A stretch of DNA of 64,000 nt from CBDDFN01 sp965227065 (GCA_965227065.1 CBDDFN010000012.1:124001-188000), one strand, 5' to 3'. Shown: positions 1-8,349, counted from the stretch's first letter. Numbers and translations: made by a program. The notes: generated by a model from the sequence alone, not told the origin.

Positions 1-771
1 GGTGAAATATTCCTGGGGCGCGATTTCTGTTGCGGCACCCAGCGTGCCATTGGCCTCAATAACGCGAAAATAGGCTGTGTTGCCAACCAGAGAGTATTCT
101 TCGGTGCCTGGATCGTAACTTGATTCGGTCACCACATAGGAAACCACCGTCTGGTTCGACGCGGTAACGGCAAGCTCATATTCATACGGGTTGAACACCT
201 GCAAATTGTCAGGCGCCCCCTGGCCTGAATAAATGGTTGTCTCAGACCCCAGCGTTCCATCTGCGGCAATGCTCAACACACGCAGGTCATAGGCAAAATT
301 ACCATTGCCGTTTTCAACCAGATAGGCTGCCTTGAAACTGCCATCGGGCATGGCAATCAGCCGGACCGATTCAAAGGATTCAAAATAATGCCCGCCGGTG
401 ACCTCGCCGCCATTGACGAAGGCGCCCGTGGCGTCATGAAGCTCAAAGACGATGCGGCGCCCGATCGAGCCCTCTGATTCATAAGCCAGCAGAAACCCGC
501 CATCGGCGGCGGGGGCCGCAATCGGCCGCTCATCATCTTCGCGGTCGGCCAGGAAATTCAGATCAAAGCTCGACACCACCACCATGCCGCGCGCATCATA
601 GATCGTGCCGCGCACATCGCTGTAATCAGAGGGATCGCTGGCGGAGCTTTCATAGGCGCTGACCACCAGATAATTCCCATTGCTCAGCTTGGTGATCTGG
701 GGGCTGAAAACATGCGAGCCTGACGTGTGAACGAAAGACGGCGTTTTCCAAACAGTGGGTGTGGTGGTCAT
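1..771 (-). CDS. Partial gene: N-terminal part of a large propeller-like repeat protein
   Basis: An open frame runs from an ATG at 771 (preceded by a GGGGGG-rich ribosome site) off the left edge, giving 257 residues without a stop. The start reads MTTTPTVWKTPSFVHTSG with no signal peptide. The rest contains loosely repeated strand-turn units such as LSNGNYLVVSAYES, ADGGFLLAYESEG and PDGSFKAAYLVENG followed by acidic turns, a pattern typical of beta-propeller blades in the N-terminal part of long alphaproteobacterial secreted proteins that often end in RTX repeats. The C-terminal part is outside the window, so an RTX end and type I secretion are inference only. It is encoded on the same strand as opgH, 53 bp downstream of it. 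No enzyme motif is visible. Confidence 0.7.
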   Translation of the reverse strand, partial: MTTTPTVWKTPSFVHTSGSHVFSPQITKLSNGNYLVVSAYESSASDPSDYSDVRGTIYDARGMVVVSSFDLNFLADREDDERPIAAPAADGGFLLAYESEGSIGRRIVFELHDATGAFVNGGEVTGGHYFESFESVRLIAMPDGSFKAAYLVENGNGNFAYDLRVLSIAADGTLGSETTIYSGQGAPDNLQVFNPYEYELAVTASNQTVVSYVVTESSYDPGTEEYSLVGNTAYFRVIEANGTLGAATEIAPQEYFT

Positions 772-799
772 GGCGCCCCCCTTGCTGACGTCCTGAATA

Positions 800-828
800 C
801 TGAAAAACTATAAAAGTTTATTTTTCAG
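800..828. other. AT-rich inverted repeat at the opgH 3' end
   Basis: CTGAAAAA (800-807) and TTTTTCAG (821-828) form a perfect 8-bp inverted repeat that overlaps the opgH stop codon and lies about 30 bp upstream of the next minus-strand start at 771. It could be a weak terminator for opgH or part of the promoter region of the next gene. The stem is AT-rich, so the call is tentative. Confidence 0.3.
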
Positions 829-2936
829 CGGGGGGCAAGCTTGCCGACAAAATCTGCATCATTGAGCGCGGCGTTAAGTTCGGCCCGCGTCAGCCATTGA
901 TCGAGCTTTTTCAAATCGGGTTCATCGCGGAATTTGGCGTGCGCCAGAACCCGGCTGGGATCAAATCCGCCGGGATAGTCGCCCAATTGCGCCAGATGAA
1001 AGGCGCGCAACGCTTCATCCCGGCCAAGCGTTTGCAAGGGCGGTTCCACCGGCAGGGCTTCAAACAGCGCAAGCGCCGCCCGCGTCTTTGTCAAAATATG
1101 ATCCGCGCCCAGATCAGCTTCTTCAGGGGTGCGCAAAATGCCCAGCCGTTTAAGCCCAAGCCCCAGCGAGCGGGAGCCTGACAGCACCGACAAGGGCGCG
1201 GCCAGCACCAGCCCGCCCGACACAGGCAACAGCCAGTAAAACAAATTGGGATGCAGCACATAGGCAAGACCCGCCAGGGCCACCCCGCCCGCCATATGCC
1301 GTTGATGCCGGCGCAGCGCATCACGCCATGCCACCGCGCCATCATCGCGCCGCTGGGGTGCCCAACCCGCATCCCGGCCCAGCAGAATATCGCGCACAAT
1401 GCCGGTTTGGGCAGCCATCAGAACCGGCGCATAAAGGGCTGACAAGACAATCTCGACCAGCACACTGACCAGCACCAAAGGCCCGCCAAAGCGGATGAAG
1501 CGCGCCGGGTTCAACAGGGCCGACAAAAGCCCCAGCGCCTTGGGCAGCAACACCACCGCCATGGCGACAAAGAACAGGCCGATGGCGCGCTCGGCATCAA
1601 AGACCGGCCAGTGGGGGAAAAGCCCCGGCGCGGCAAAATATTCAGGCCGTGTCAGGGCTGCCTGAATGGCAATGGCAAAGCCCACCCCCACCAGCAAGAA
1701 CCACAATGGCGCGGACAGATAGGCCATGATACCGGTCGCAATATGGGTGCGTGAGGACAAGGCGAGCCCCTGCGCGGTGACCATTTTGATATGTTGCAGA
1801 TTTCCTTGCGCCCAGCGGCGGTCGCGCACCATCACATCCATCAGGCTGGGCGGTGCCTGCTCATAGGTGCCGTCCAAATCGCTGTCGAGCACGACCCCCC
1901 ATCCGGCACGGCGCAGCAATGCGGCCTCGATAAAATCATGGCTAAGAATATGCCCGCCAAAGGGCGGCTTGCCTTTCAGTTCGGGCAGCCGCGCGCTTTC
2001 GGCAAAGGCGCGGGTGCGGATGCAGGCATTATGGCCCCAGAAGTTTGATCCCCGGCCATGCCACCAGGCAAGCCCCGCGCCAAACACCGGCCCATACAGC
2101 CGGTTGGCAAATTGCTGCAGCCGGGCATAAAGCGTCTGCCCGCCCATAATGTTGGGCAGGGTCTGGAGCAGCCCGATCCCCTCGTCCGCCCCCATGCGGG
2201 CGGCCATCTTGATCATGGTTTCAGGCGCCATGACCGAGTCGGCATCGAGCACCAGCATCAAGGGCCAGTCACCGCCAAAGCGCATCACCCAATCGGCAAT
2301 ATTGCCCGCCTTGCGCTCAACATTGTGGGCGCGGTGGCGGTAATAGACCGGGCAGCCAGCGGGCGCGGCGCCGATCAGCTTTTGAAACACCACCTCTTCA
2401 TGCACAAAGGCGGCCGGATCGGTGCTGTCGCTCAACAGGAAAAAGGCGAACTGGCCGGGGGCTTGTTGAGCGAGGCCCTGCGCCATGGCCAGAGCCGCTG
2501 CCGCCACAGGCTCGGGCGCTTCATTATAGACCGGCAGCAGAACCGCGGTTTTAAGCGCCGGCGCGGGGTCCGCGGGCTTTTTCGTCCGCCCCGTCAGGTC
2601 CGCCCACAGCCGGTGGATCAGCCCCAGAACCGCCTGAGCGTGGGAAAAACCGATCCAGCCAATATTGACGCTGAAAACGGCAAGAAAGACGAGCTGCAAT
2701 TCCGTCGGCCCGCCCGGCGCAATCACTGCATTCATTTCAAACACCGCATAGGCGGTCAGCGCCGCCGCCCCCAGCCCGACCAGCGCGCGCGCCAGCAAAG
2801 TGCCAAACGCCCGGCCCGCCTTGCCCGGATAGGGTTTGAGCGGTTGGCGCGCGGCATTGCGCGGCGCCCGCGGCATGGCGAGCGAGCTTTCAGGCGGCAA
2901 GGCGCGCATCATGATGTTTTGGGGAGTGTCCGTCAT
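825..2936 (-). CDS. opgH: Glucans biosynthesis glucosyltransferase OpgH/MdoH
   Basis: Inner-membrane family 2 glycosyltransferase that polymerises UDP-glucose into the backbone of osmoregulated periplasmic glucans. The 703-residue protein shows N-terminal membrane helices (about 50-72 and 80-100), a cytoplasmic GT2 domain starting AVLLPVYNEAPE (about 131-142) with acidic motifs LLSDSTDP (about 168) and LVLDADSVM (about 229), a SHDFIEA motif, and the R/QxxRW motif as RDRRWAQGN, followed by several C-terminal membrane helices. This order is characteristic of OpgH. Its usual partner opgG is on the same strand upstream, but about 700 bp of repeats and a GIY-YIG gene lie between them. The ribosome site GAGGA lies between the ATG and the edge of the nearest repeat, so translation signals remain intact. 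Transcription from an opgG promoter would have to pass the inserted repeats. Confidence 0.93.
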   Translation of the reverse strand: MTDTPQNIMMRALPPESSLAMPRAPRNAARQPLKPYPGKAGRAFGTLLARALVGLGAAALTAYAVFEMNAVIAPGGPTELQLVFLAVFSVNIGWIGFSHAQAVLGLIHRLWADLTGRTKKPADPAPALKTAVLLPVYNEAPEPVAAAALAMAQGLAQQAPGQFAFFLLSDSTDPAAFVHEEVVFQKLIGAAPAGCPVYYRHRAHNVERKAGNIADWVMRFGGDWPLMLVLDADSVMAPETMIKMAARMGADEGIGLLQTLPNIMGGQTLYARLQQFANRLYGPVFGAGLAWWHGRGSNFWGHNACIRTRAFAESARLPELKGKPPFGGHILSHDFIEAALLRRAGWGVVLDSDLDGTYEQAPPSLMDVMVRDRRWAQGNLQHIKMVTAQGLALSSRTHIATGIMAYLSAPLWFLLVGVGFAIAIQAALTRPEYFAAPGLFPHWPVFDAERAIGLFFVAMAVVLLPKALGLLSALLNPARFIRFGGPLVLVSVLVEIVLSALYAPVLMAAQTGIVRDILLGRDAGWAPQRRDDGAVAWRDALRRHQRHMAGGVALAGLAYVLHPNLFYWLLPVSGGLVLAAPLSVLSGSRSLGLGLKRLGILRTPEEADLGADHILTKTRAALALFEALPVEPPLQTLGRDEALRAFHLAQLGDYPGGFDPSRVLAHAKFRDEPDLKKLDQWLTRAELNAALNDADFVGKLAPR

Positions 2937-2944
2937 CCAATCCT

Positions 2945-3061
2945 CGTCATTCCGGGGCGGCCGCCCAATGTCATTGGGGGCCGAACCCGGAATCTGAAAC
3001 CCGCACCGCTTCGCCCGTCATCAGATCCCGGATAGTCCGCTGCGCGGAATTCCGGGATGAC
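2945..3061. repeat. GTCATTCCGG-type palindromic intergenic element, copy 1
   Basis: A roughly 117-bp element starts CGTCATTCCGGGG and ends CCGGGATGAC, so the outer ends are inverted. Inside are the blocks CGCCCAATGTCATTGG, GAACCCGGAATCTGAAACC and CGTCATCAGATCCCGG, shared with copy 2 (3073-3190) and copy 3 (3503-3620). It begins 9 bp upstream of the opgH start codon. This copy differs in its 3' third (GATAGTCCGCTGCGCGGAA in place of the GGTTCTGGCTTTGCCAGCC arm of copies 2 and 3). Confidence 0.85.
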
Positions 3062-3072
3062 AAGACGCTGAG

Positions 3073-3190
3073 CCGTCATTCCGGGGCGGCCGCCCAATGT
3101 CATTGGCGGGCGAACCCGGAATCTGAAACCCGTACCGCCGCGCCCGTCATCAGATCCCGGGTTCTGGCTTTGCCAGCCCCGGGATGACGG
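3073..3190. repeat. GTCATTCCGG-type palindromic intergenic element, copy 2
   Basis: Second copy in the same orientation as copy 1, running from CCGTCATTCCGGGG to CCCCGGGATGACGG. It contains an internal hairpin arm CTGGCTTTGCCAG. Its right end stops one base before the stop codon of the GIY-YIG gene (3192), so element and gene abut. Confidence 0.85.
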
Positions 3191-3191
3191 C

Positions 3192-3482
3192 TTACAAAAT
3201 CGTTTCATACAAATCACGCCAGACCGGATTGTGGGCTTCAATCAGCTCAATCTTCCATTCCCTGCGCCACTTTTTAATTTCCTTCTCTCTCAGAATGGCG
3301 CCTTCCATTGTTCCATGCTGTTCAAACCATACGAGATTCTTAATCTGATACCGATCGGTAAAGCCGCGAAACTCACCCTTCTTGTGACGCGCTACGCGGG
3401 TCACCAAGTCCGATGTCACCCCGGTATACAGAGTTCCATCCTGCCTGCTTGCCATGATGTAGACACAAGGCAATGTAGACAC
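3192..3482 (-). CDS. Small GIY-YIG nuclease-family protein with an altered start
   Basis: The 96-residue protein carries the single GIY-YIG domain of the YhbQ type: PCVYIMASRQDGTLYTGVT supplies the two tyrosine motifs, followed by LVTRVARHKKGE with the conserved Arg, and REKEIKKWRREWKIELIE with the catalytic-type Glu. Such proteins are predicted nicking endonucleases; their cellular role is not established. The frame as it stands needs a GTG start at 3482. Removing one unit of the 16-bp tandem duplication at 3457-3488 would restore an ATG at 3495 and the start MKLPCVYIMAS, which looks like the native form. Palindromic elements abut it on both sides (end at 3190, start at 3503), and the whole block sits between opgG and opgH. 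Function in element mobility is inference. Confidence 0.85.
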   Translation of the reverse strand: MSTLPCVYIMASRQDGTLYTGVTSDLVTRVARHKKGEFRGFTDRYQIKNLVWFEQHGTMEGAILREKEIKKWRREWKIELIEAHNPVWRDLYETIL

Positions 3483-3488
3483 AAGGCA
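3457..3488. repeat. Exact 16-bp tandem duplication at the GIY-YIG start
   Basis: ATGTAGACACAAGGCA occurs twice in a row (3457-3472 and 3473-3488). Because 16 is not a multiple of three, the original upstream ATG (complement of 3493-3495) now reads out of frame, and only a GTG inside the duplicated unit gives the full domain. Confidence 0.95.
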
Positions 3489-3502
3489 GCTTCATACCAC
3501 AC

Positions 3503-3620
3503 CCGTCATTCCAAGGCTGCCGCCCAATCTCATTGGAGGCCGAACCCGGAATCTGAAACCCGCACCGCCTCGCCCGTCATCAGATCCCGGGCTCTGGCTT
3601 TGCCAGCCCCGGGATGACGG
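3503..3620. repeat. GTCATTCCGG-type palindromic intergenic element, copy 3
   Basis: Third copy, same orientation as copies 1 and 2, from CCGTCATTCC to CCCCGGGATGACGG. It lies 7 bp upstream of the presumed original ATG of the GIY-YIG gene and 19 bp downstream of the opgG stop. Its GACGGGTG end could act as a ribosome site for the original GIY-YIG start. Confidence 0.85.
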
Positions 3621-3639
3621 TGCTTTATTGGGGCGCGCA

Positions 3640-5169
3640 TCATGGTGCGATCCAGCGGGCCAGCCAGGTTTCGCCGATGGCCCCGCCGTCAGGGCCTTTG
3701 AGCGCGAGCCGCAATTCACACAGATTGGCGCCTTCAGGATCAAAGGTCACAAAGATGCGCAAGCCGCCGGTTTCAGGGTTGTCCTGCACCAGCGTCTCGA
3801 CAATGCGGCCCGCACTGGTCGAGGCTTCGGTGGCCGCATATTCGGCCCCGCGCGCAATCGCAATGTCATAGTCGATGGCATATTGCGGCAGATCGGTGCC
3901 GAACTTGTAGCCCTTGGCCGCGCGCGTGATCCGGCCAAAGCCGCGTTGCAGCGGCACATCATTGGGCCAGAACAGACGATAGGCATAGCGGTGGCCCTCT
4001 TCGCTGGGCGCCAGCGGATTTTCAGGCCGCCAATACACCACCATATTGTCATTTGTTTCCGCCGCAGACGGAATCTCAACCAGCGCCACATGGCCCCGCC
4101 CCCAATCGCCTTGCGGGATGACCCAGCCGCCGGGACGGCTTTCATAATGGGCTTCAAGATCCTGATAGGCGCTGAATTCGCGGGTCCGCTGAATGAACCC
4201 GAAGCCGCGCGGTCCCTCATCCATAAAGGCCGAGACCTGCAGGCTGCGCGGATTGGTCAAGGGCCGCCACACCCGCTCCCCCCGGCCTGTCAGCATGGCC
4301 AGCCCCTCACTGTCATGGACCAGCGGGCGGTAATCGGGCCGGTCGGCGCGGTCATTGGGGCCATGCATATACATGCTGGTCAAAGGCGCGATGCCCGCAT
4401 GGGTGAGCGGCTCACGCGGAAACAGCACCGCATCCACTTCCATATAGCTCGGATCGCCGGGGAAAATGCCGAACCGGTAAGCGCCCGTCACGCTTTGACT
4501 GTCGAGCAAGGCATGCACCACCATAGTATTCTGGCCGCCGCCGGGACGCTCGACATAAAAGGCGCGGAAGATCGGAAACTCCTCACCCTGGGGCTCAGCA
4601 ACATTCAGCGCCAGCCCGCGCGCCGACAGACCATAGGTCTGGGCAGCCGACACCATGCGGAAATAGCTCGCCCCCTGAAAGACGACAAACTCGTCGGCAT
4701 AAGCGGGACGGTTGATCGGATAATGTAACCGGAACCCGGAAAAATGGTTGAATTCTGAAAGACTTACTGCTGTGTGTTGATCTTCAGTCTTAAATGTATC
4801 GGGATCAACATGAACCGGATAAGCCTCGCCAGAGGCGACCACAAACAGCTTGATGCCTTCGCGGTACAAAAAGCCCGGCGCAAAGGCTTCGAGCGAAAAG
4901 CGCGGCTCAGGCTCCGGCCACAGGGCCTTTTGCTTGTTAAAGCGGATCTGGCGGTACTGATCATAGCCAAGCTTGGCGAGCGATTGGGGCGCCACGGGCA
5001 AGGCGGCAAAGGGCTTTTCGGCACGCTTGCGCGCCGCCTCGATCAACAGATCGCGCGAAAATGTGCCGATGGAGCCTTGCCTGGACAAAGCCCGGGCCGG
5101 GCCGGAACTTGCCGCCCAACCCGCCAGTGCCATTAATTGCGCCCCGAACGCGCGCCGCGTCAGCGTCAT
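3640..5169 (-). CDS. opgG: Periplasmic glucans biosynthesis protein OpgG/OpgD family
   Basis: Periplasmic protein required for synthesis of osmoregulated periplasmic glucans, where it acts on the glucan backbone after export by OpgH. The product of 509 residues starts MTLTRRAFGAQLMALAGW, a twin-arginine (Tat) signal peptide ending near SSGPARA; the Tat signal is a feature of the OpgD branch, so OpgD is an alternative name. Family features include the N-terminal KLGYDQYRQIRFNKQKALW region, the FQGASYFR motif and the central SMYMHGPND segment. I prefer the ATG at 5169 (AAGG eight bases upstream) over the GTG at 5178. Length fits the family. It is the first gene of the opgGH pair, which is split here by repeats and a GIY-YIG gene. 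Confidence 0.9.
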   Translation of the reverse strand: MTLTRRAFGAQLMALAGWAASSGPARALSRQGSIGTFSRDLLIEAARKRAEKPFAALPVAPQSLAKLGYDQYRQIRFNKQKALWPEPEPRFSLEAFAPGFLYREGIKLFVVASGEAYPVHVDPDTFKTEDQHTAVSLSEFNHFSGFRLHYPINRPAYADEFVVFQGASYFRMVSAAQTYGLSARGLALNVAEPQGEEFPIFRAFYVERPGGGQNTMVVHALLDSQSVTGAYRFGIFPGDPSYMEVDAVLFPREPLTHAGIAPLTSMYMHGPNDRADRPDYRPLVHDSEGLAMLTGRGERVWRPLTNPRSLQVSAFMDEGPRGFGFIQRTREFSAYQDLEAHYESRPGGWVIPQGDWGRGHVALVEIPSAAETNDNMVVYWRPENPLAPSEEGHRYAYRLFWPNDVPLQRGFGRITRAAKGYKFGTDLPQYAIDYDIAIARGAEYAATEASTSAGRIVETLVQDNPETGGLRIFVTFDPEGANLCELRLALKGPDGGAIGETWLARWIAP

Positions 5170-5272
5170 GTGTCCCACCTTGTCTCCCTAGTCCGTCCTA
5201 TCGCGTTACGGAGGAAGCTGGGCGAAATCAAGGCGGCATAGTGTGCGTGTCAGACCACCATCGCGCTCCTCG

Positions 5273-6001
5273 TCAACGCGGCCGCTCACGCATGACAATC
5301 GGAACTGATGCATGTTGGGTCATCCATCGATGCGTGTCAGGGCATATCCAAGATTGGCAGGTTTTAATATCGGACCAGCGGCCGGACACATCTTCTCCCA
5401 CAAGCGGCTCATGATGAGCGATCCGATTTCTCAGTTTATTTACCGCTTCCAATTTACTTTTGACGCTGGTGAGTTTTCGCTGTTGCGGCAAATTCGGAAA
5501 CGCCGTGAACAGATGGCGACTCCAGATCTGACGGTTGTAGCGCTTGTTCAGGCACGCAACCCAAAAGCCAAAACTCAGATCGGCGACAATCTCATCATGG
5601 GTCGCAGCACGCTTACGCCTTCTTGATATGCGATCGGCAGATTTTCTTATTTCGTCAACTGTTTGGGGCTGAAGGAGCCCGCGCGCCAACACCGGATTGC
5701 TCCAGTTTGCGCCGATTACACCAACCAACACTGCGTCAATTGCGTTTCGCAGACTTACCTCTAATGTCTGGATGGGAAAATAGAGACTTTGGGACATTTT
5801 GATGTTCCACAGATAAAGGTTCATCGCCAAATTATCATCGTGTCCCGACGCACGCTTGTAGGTCCCCAATCGCGCTGACGAAAATCTTCTTTCCAAGACC
5901 GCTCGCGCTTGATCAGTGAGCGTGTATGTCGATTGGGGTTGACGCAGAGGCATGATTTTCTTATATTGTTCTCGGATGCTGTTGTCTGCCACTGATTTCA
6001 T
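5273..6001 (-). CDS. Abi-like protein with HEPN-type RNxxxH motif
   Basis: The 242-residue product matches the general plan of Abi-like (Abi_2/AbiF) abortive-infection proteins: an all-helical protein with an N-terminal LYLWNIKMSQSLYFPIQTLEVSLRN region and a C-terminal LRNRIAHHEPLV motif, which fits the R-x4-6-H signature of HEPN ribonuclease-type domains. Members are often phage-defence or toxin components, but many are unproven. Base composition looks lower in GC than the flanking genes, which is consistent with horizontal acquisition. It stands alone between opgG and an RTX gene, with no recognisable antitoxin. The upstream leader holds a strong hairpin (6022-6049). An alternative start is the ATG at 5953 (MPLRQPQ); neither has a strong ribosome site. 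Confidence 0.65.
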   Translation of the reverse strand: MKSVADNSIREQYKKIMPLRQPQSTYTLTDQARAVLERRFSSARLGTYKRASGHDDNLAMNLYLWNIKMSQSLYFPIQTLEVSLRNAIDAVLVGVIGANWSNPVLARGLLQPQTVDEIRKSADRISRRRKRAATHDEIVADLSFGFWVACLNKRYNRQIWSRHLFTAFPNLPQQRKLTSVKSKLEAVNKLRNRIAHHEPLVGEDVSGRWSDIKTCQSWICPDTHRWMTQHASVPIVMRERPR

Positions 6002-6021
6002 GCAGCTGCAGTTAGATAGAG

Positions 6022-6053
6022 CCCCCGGACAGCTTCGGCCCTCCGGGGGTTTC
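6022..6053 (+). terminator. UUCG-capped hairpin, plus-strand terminator-like
   Basis: On the plus strand CCCCCGGA (6022-6029) pairs with TCCGGGGG (6042-6049); the interior GCTTCGGC forms a stable UUCG-capped inner stem, and TTTCGCTTTCT follows. This is a good intrinsic terminator for plus-strand transcription, but no plus-strand gene precedes it. It lies in the leader of the minus-strand Abi-like gene. Confidence 0.5.
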
Positions 6054-6085
6054 GCTTTCTGAAGACGAAATTACCGAAAATTGCC

Positions 6086-8167
6086 TTAAATCACCATCAC
6101 ATCAGTGTCGACAAAGACGCTTTGGCCGCCTTGCATATACTGGTCGAAGCCGCCGAAAACCGGCAGGCCGCTGACACCGCTGGCCACCAGGACAAAATCA
6201 TCGCCCAGATCCAGCGTGTCGACACTGTCGCCCCTGACGAACAGATTGGTGCCGTCATCGGCCAGCACGCGCACCAGATAGGCGTCATCAAGGATCAGCG
6301 TGTTGACGAACAGCCCTTCCATATCAAAGACCTCGACATCTTTGAGGTGATCAAGCTCGGCACGAGTATCGAAGGTTAAATGGGCGGCGATGCCCACCGT
6401 GTCATAGCCGGTGCCGCCATCGAGAAAGTCGCCGTCATTCCAGATCAGCCGGTCATCACCGCCCCGGCCCCTGAGAATATCAATGCCCTGATCGCCATTG
6501 AGCACTTCATCGCCCTCTTCGTCCGAGCCGATCAGCAGATCATCGCCCCAGCCGCCGTAAAGCTCATCATTGCCGGCACCGCCGATCAGCGTGTCATTCC
6601 CGTCACCGCCAAACAGATCGGAGTACCCCGCAGGCGGGCGCGGATCATTGATCGCGCGGGCATCAAGCCGGTCATCACCCTGACCGCCATACATGGACGA
6701 TTGTGCGGCCCAAAACCCGTTGCGGATATAGTCATTGCCGTCGCCACCATACAGATGGTCGGTGGCATAGCCGCTCGAGCCGCCATAGATCGTGTCGGCC
6801 CCCTCGTCGCCATAGACAGTGTTGCCGTTATATTCGGTGCCGCCATAGAAGGAGATGAAGTCATCGCCTTCGCCGCCCCAGACCTGATCATTGCCAGGCC
6901 CGCCCTTGATCCGGTCATTGCCCGCGCCGCCGTAAATTTCATCGCGCGCCTGTTCAACGTCCAGATCGACAATCCAGGCAATATAGTCATCGCCATCGCC
7001 GCCTTCGATCACATCGCCGTCAAAGGAAAAGCCGGTGCCGGAGGTGAAGGTGATATGATCATTGCCCGCGCCGCCGATCAGATGGCTTTTGCCCTCAAGC
7101 TCTTCAATGATGCGGTCATGGCCTGCGCCGCCATCGGCAATCCCGCCGAGCAAATCATCAGACATCCGCGCATCAAGCTTCAAGACATCATCATCATCAC
7201 CGCCAAAAAGCTGATCGGCTGCACCGCCGGTCAGATCATCTTCCCCGGCCCCGCCATAAAGCTGATCGACACTGTGGCCAAGCGCCTCTTCAGATCCGTA
7301 GCCGCCAAACAGCCGGTCATCGCCATCCCCGCCATAGAGCAGATCGCTCTCGTCCCCGCCGTCCAGCCGGTCATCATTATCACCGCCATACAGCATGTCC
7401 TCGCCGAACGAGCCGATCAGAATGTCCGCCCCGCCGCCGCCGACCAGCGTGTCATTGCCAGCACCGCCCAATAGCTTTTCATTGCCCGTGCCGCTTTCGA
7501 TATAGTCATCGCCATCGCCGCCCAGGATCTGGTTGGTGTCATGCGAGCTGGAAATGATTGTGTCATTGCCCGCCCCGCCATAGACGTCCGCGGCAATTTC
7601 GGCCCCGATCAGAATTCGGTCGGCGCCCTCGCCGCCCTCAACCAGCGTGTTGGCGCCAAAACGCACCGCATCCATGGTGCGGATGCGCAAATCGATCACA
7701 TCATCGCCCGCGCCGCCGAAAATGTCGGCATAGCCAAAGCCGGTGTAATAGCGGAATTTGACCGTGTCATCGCCGTCGCCGCCCTCAATGGTGACCTTGC
7801 CAAGTTCATCGGTGATGTCGAACACGATGAGATCATGGCCCAGCCCGCCAATCAGCACATCATCGCCGCCATTGCCGCCGATCAACACATCATCGCCGTC
7901 GCGCCCCTCAAGACGGGAGCCGTCGGTCGAGGCCACAAAACGGTCGGACGACGCCGTGCCGATTACATTTTCCAGCCGCAGCACGCGGTCGCGGCCAAAC
8001 CCGGCCATGATTTCCTGTTCAGTGGTCTGGCGCAAATCGACTTTGGCGGGGCCTGCAAAGCCGCTCAAATCCAGCGCGTCGATGCCGCCATTGCCATCAA
8101 ACAGATCATCATCTGCTGTGTTCTGATCAAATGTGTCGTCGCCTTGCGTGCCGATAAAATCCGTCAT
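6086..8167 (-). CDS. RTX (hemolysin-type calcium-binding repeat) protein
   Basis: The 693-residue product starts MTDFIGTQGDDTFDQN and is made almost wholly of glycine-aspartate nonapeptide repeats of the form GGxGxDxLx, for example GGDGDDRLFGG and GGAGNDTLVGG, which fold into calcium-binding beta-rolls outside the cell. There is no N-terminal signal peptide. Proteins of this kind are exported by type I secretion using an uncleaved C-terminal signal; the last 100 residues leave the repeat pattern and end QSVFVDTDVMVI, as expected. No catalytic domain is visible, so a structural, adhesive or S-layer-like role is more likely than a toxin. No ABC/MFP/TolC export genes are in the window. The high repeat content produces long false frames on the opposite strand. 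Confidence 0.88.
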   Translation of the reverse strand: MTDFIGTQGDDTFDQNTADDDLFDGNGGIDALDLSGFAGPAKVDLRQTTEQEIMAGFGRDRVLRLENVIGTASSDRFVASTDGSRLEGRDGDDVLIGGNGGDDVLIGGLGHDLIVFDITDELGKVTIEGGDGDDTVKFRYYTGFGYADIFGGAGDDVIDLRIRTMDAVRFGANTLVEGGEGADRILIGAEIAADVYGGAGNDTIISSSHDTNQILGGDGDDYIESGTGNEKLLGGAGNDTLVGGGGADILIGSFGEDMLYGGDNDDRLDGGDESDLLYGGDGDDRLFGGYGSEEALGHSVDQLYGGAGEDDLTGGAADQLFGGDDDDVLKLDARMSDDLLGGIADGGAGHDRIIEELEGKSHLIGGAGNDHITFTSGTGFSFDGDVIEGGDGDDYIAWIVDLDVEQARDEIYGGAGNDRIKGGPGNDQVWGGEGDDFISFYGGTEYNGNTVYGDEGADTIYGGSSGYATDHLYGGDGNDYIRNGFWAAQSSMYGGQGDDRLDARAINDPRPPAGYSDLFGGDGNDTLIGGAGNDELYGGWGDDLLIGSDEEGDEVLNGDQGIDILRGRGGDDRLIWNDGDFLDGGTGYDTVGIAAHLTFDTRAELDHLKDVEVFDMEGLFVNTLILDDAYLVRVLADDGTNLFVRGDSVDTLDLGDDFVLVASGVSGLPVFGGFDQYMQGGQSVFVDTDVMVI

Positions 8168-8284
8168 CGCCTCAACCCTTTAAGGGCGCATCAGCCCACT
8201 GACACGCCTTGTCTGGCAAAGCGCGCCCCCGTCAGGCCCGGCGCACTTGATGAAATTATTCACCTTGTACCACGCGCATATGAA

Positions 8285-8325
8285 GACAAAAAGAAAAGAC
8301 CCGCCCTTCTCATGGGAAAGGCGGG
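8285..8325 (-). terminator. Intrinsic terminator after the nitronate monooxygenase gene
   Basis: Read on the minus strand, CCCGCCTTTC, a 6-base loop and GAAGGGCGGG (8300-8325) form a 10-bp stem (one G-T pair) followed by TCTTTTCTTTTTG. It begins 24 bp after the stop codon of the upstream gene and is a strong rho-independent terminator. Confidence 0.9.
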
Positions 8326-8349
8326 CCTTTATTGGACTTTAACCGCTGA

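Noticed and set aside
2058..3035. 325-residue plus-strand frame opposite opgH
   Set aside because: It is antisense to well-conserved opgH motifs and has a His/Arg/Gly-rich composition typical of shadow frames in GC-rich DNA.
2933..3241. Minus-strand frame of 102 residues covering two palindromic elements
   Set aside because: The protein is the element read through (PGSDDGRGG-type strings) and overlaps the GIY-YIG gene in another frame.
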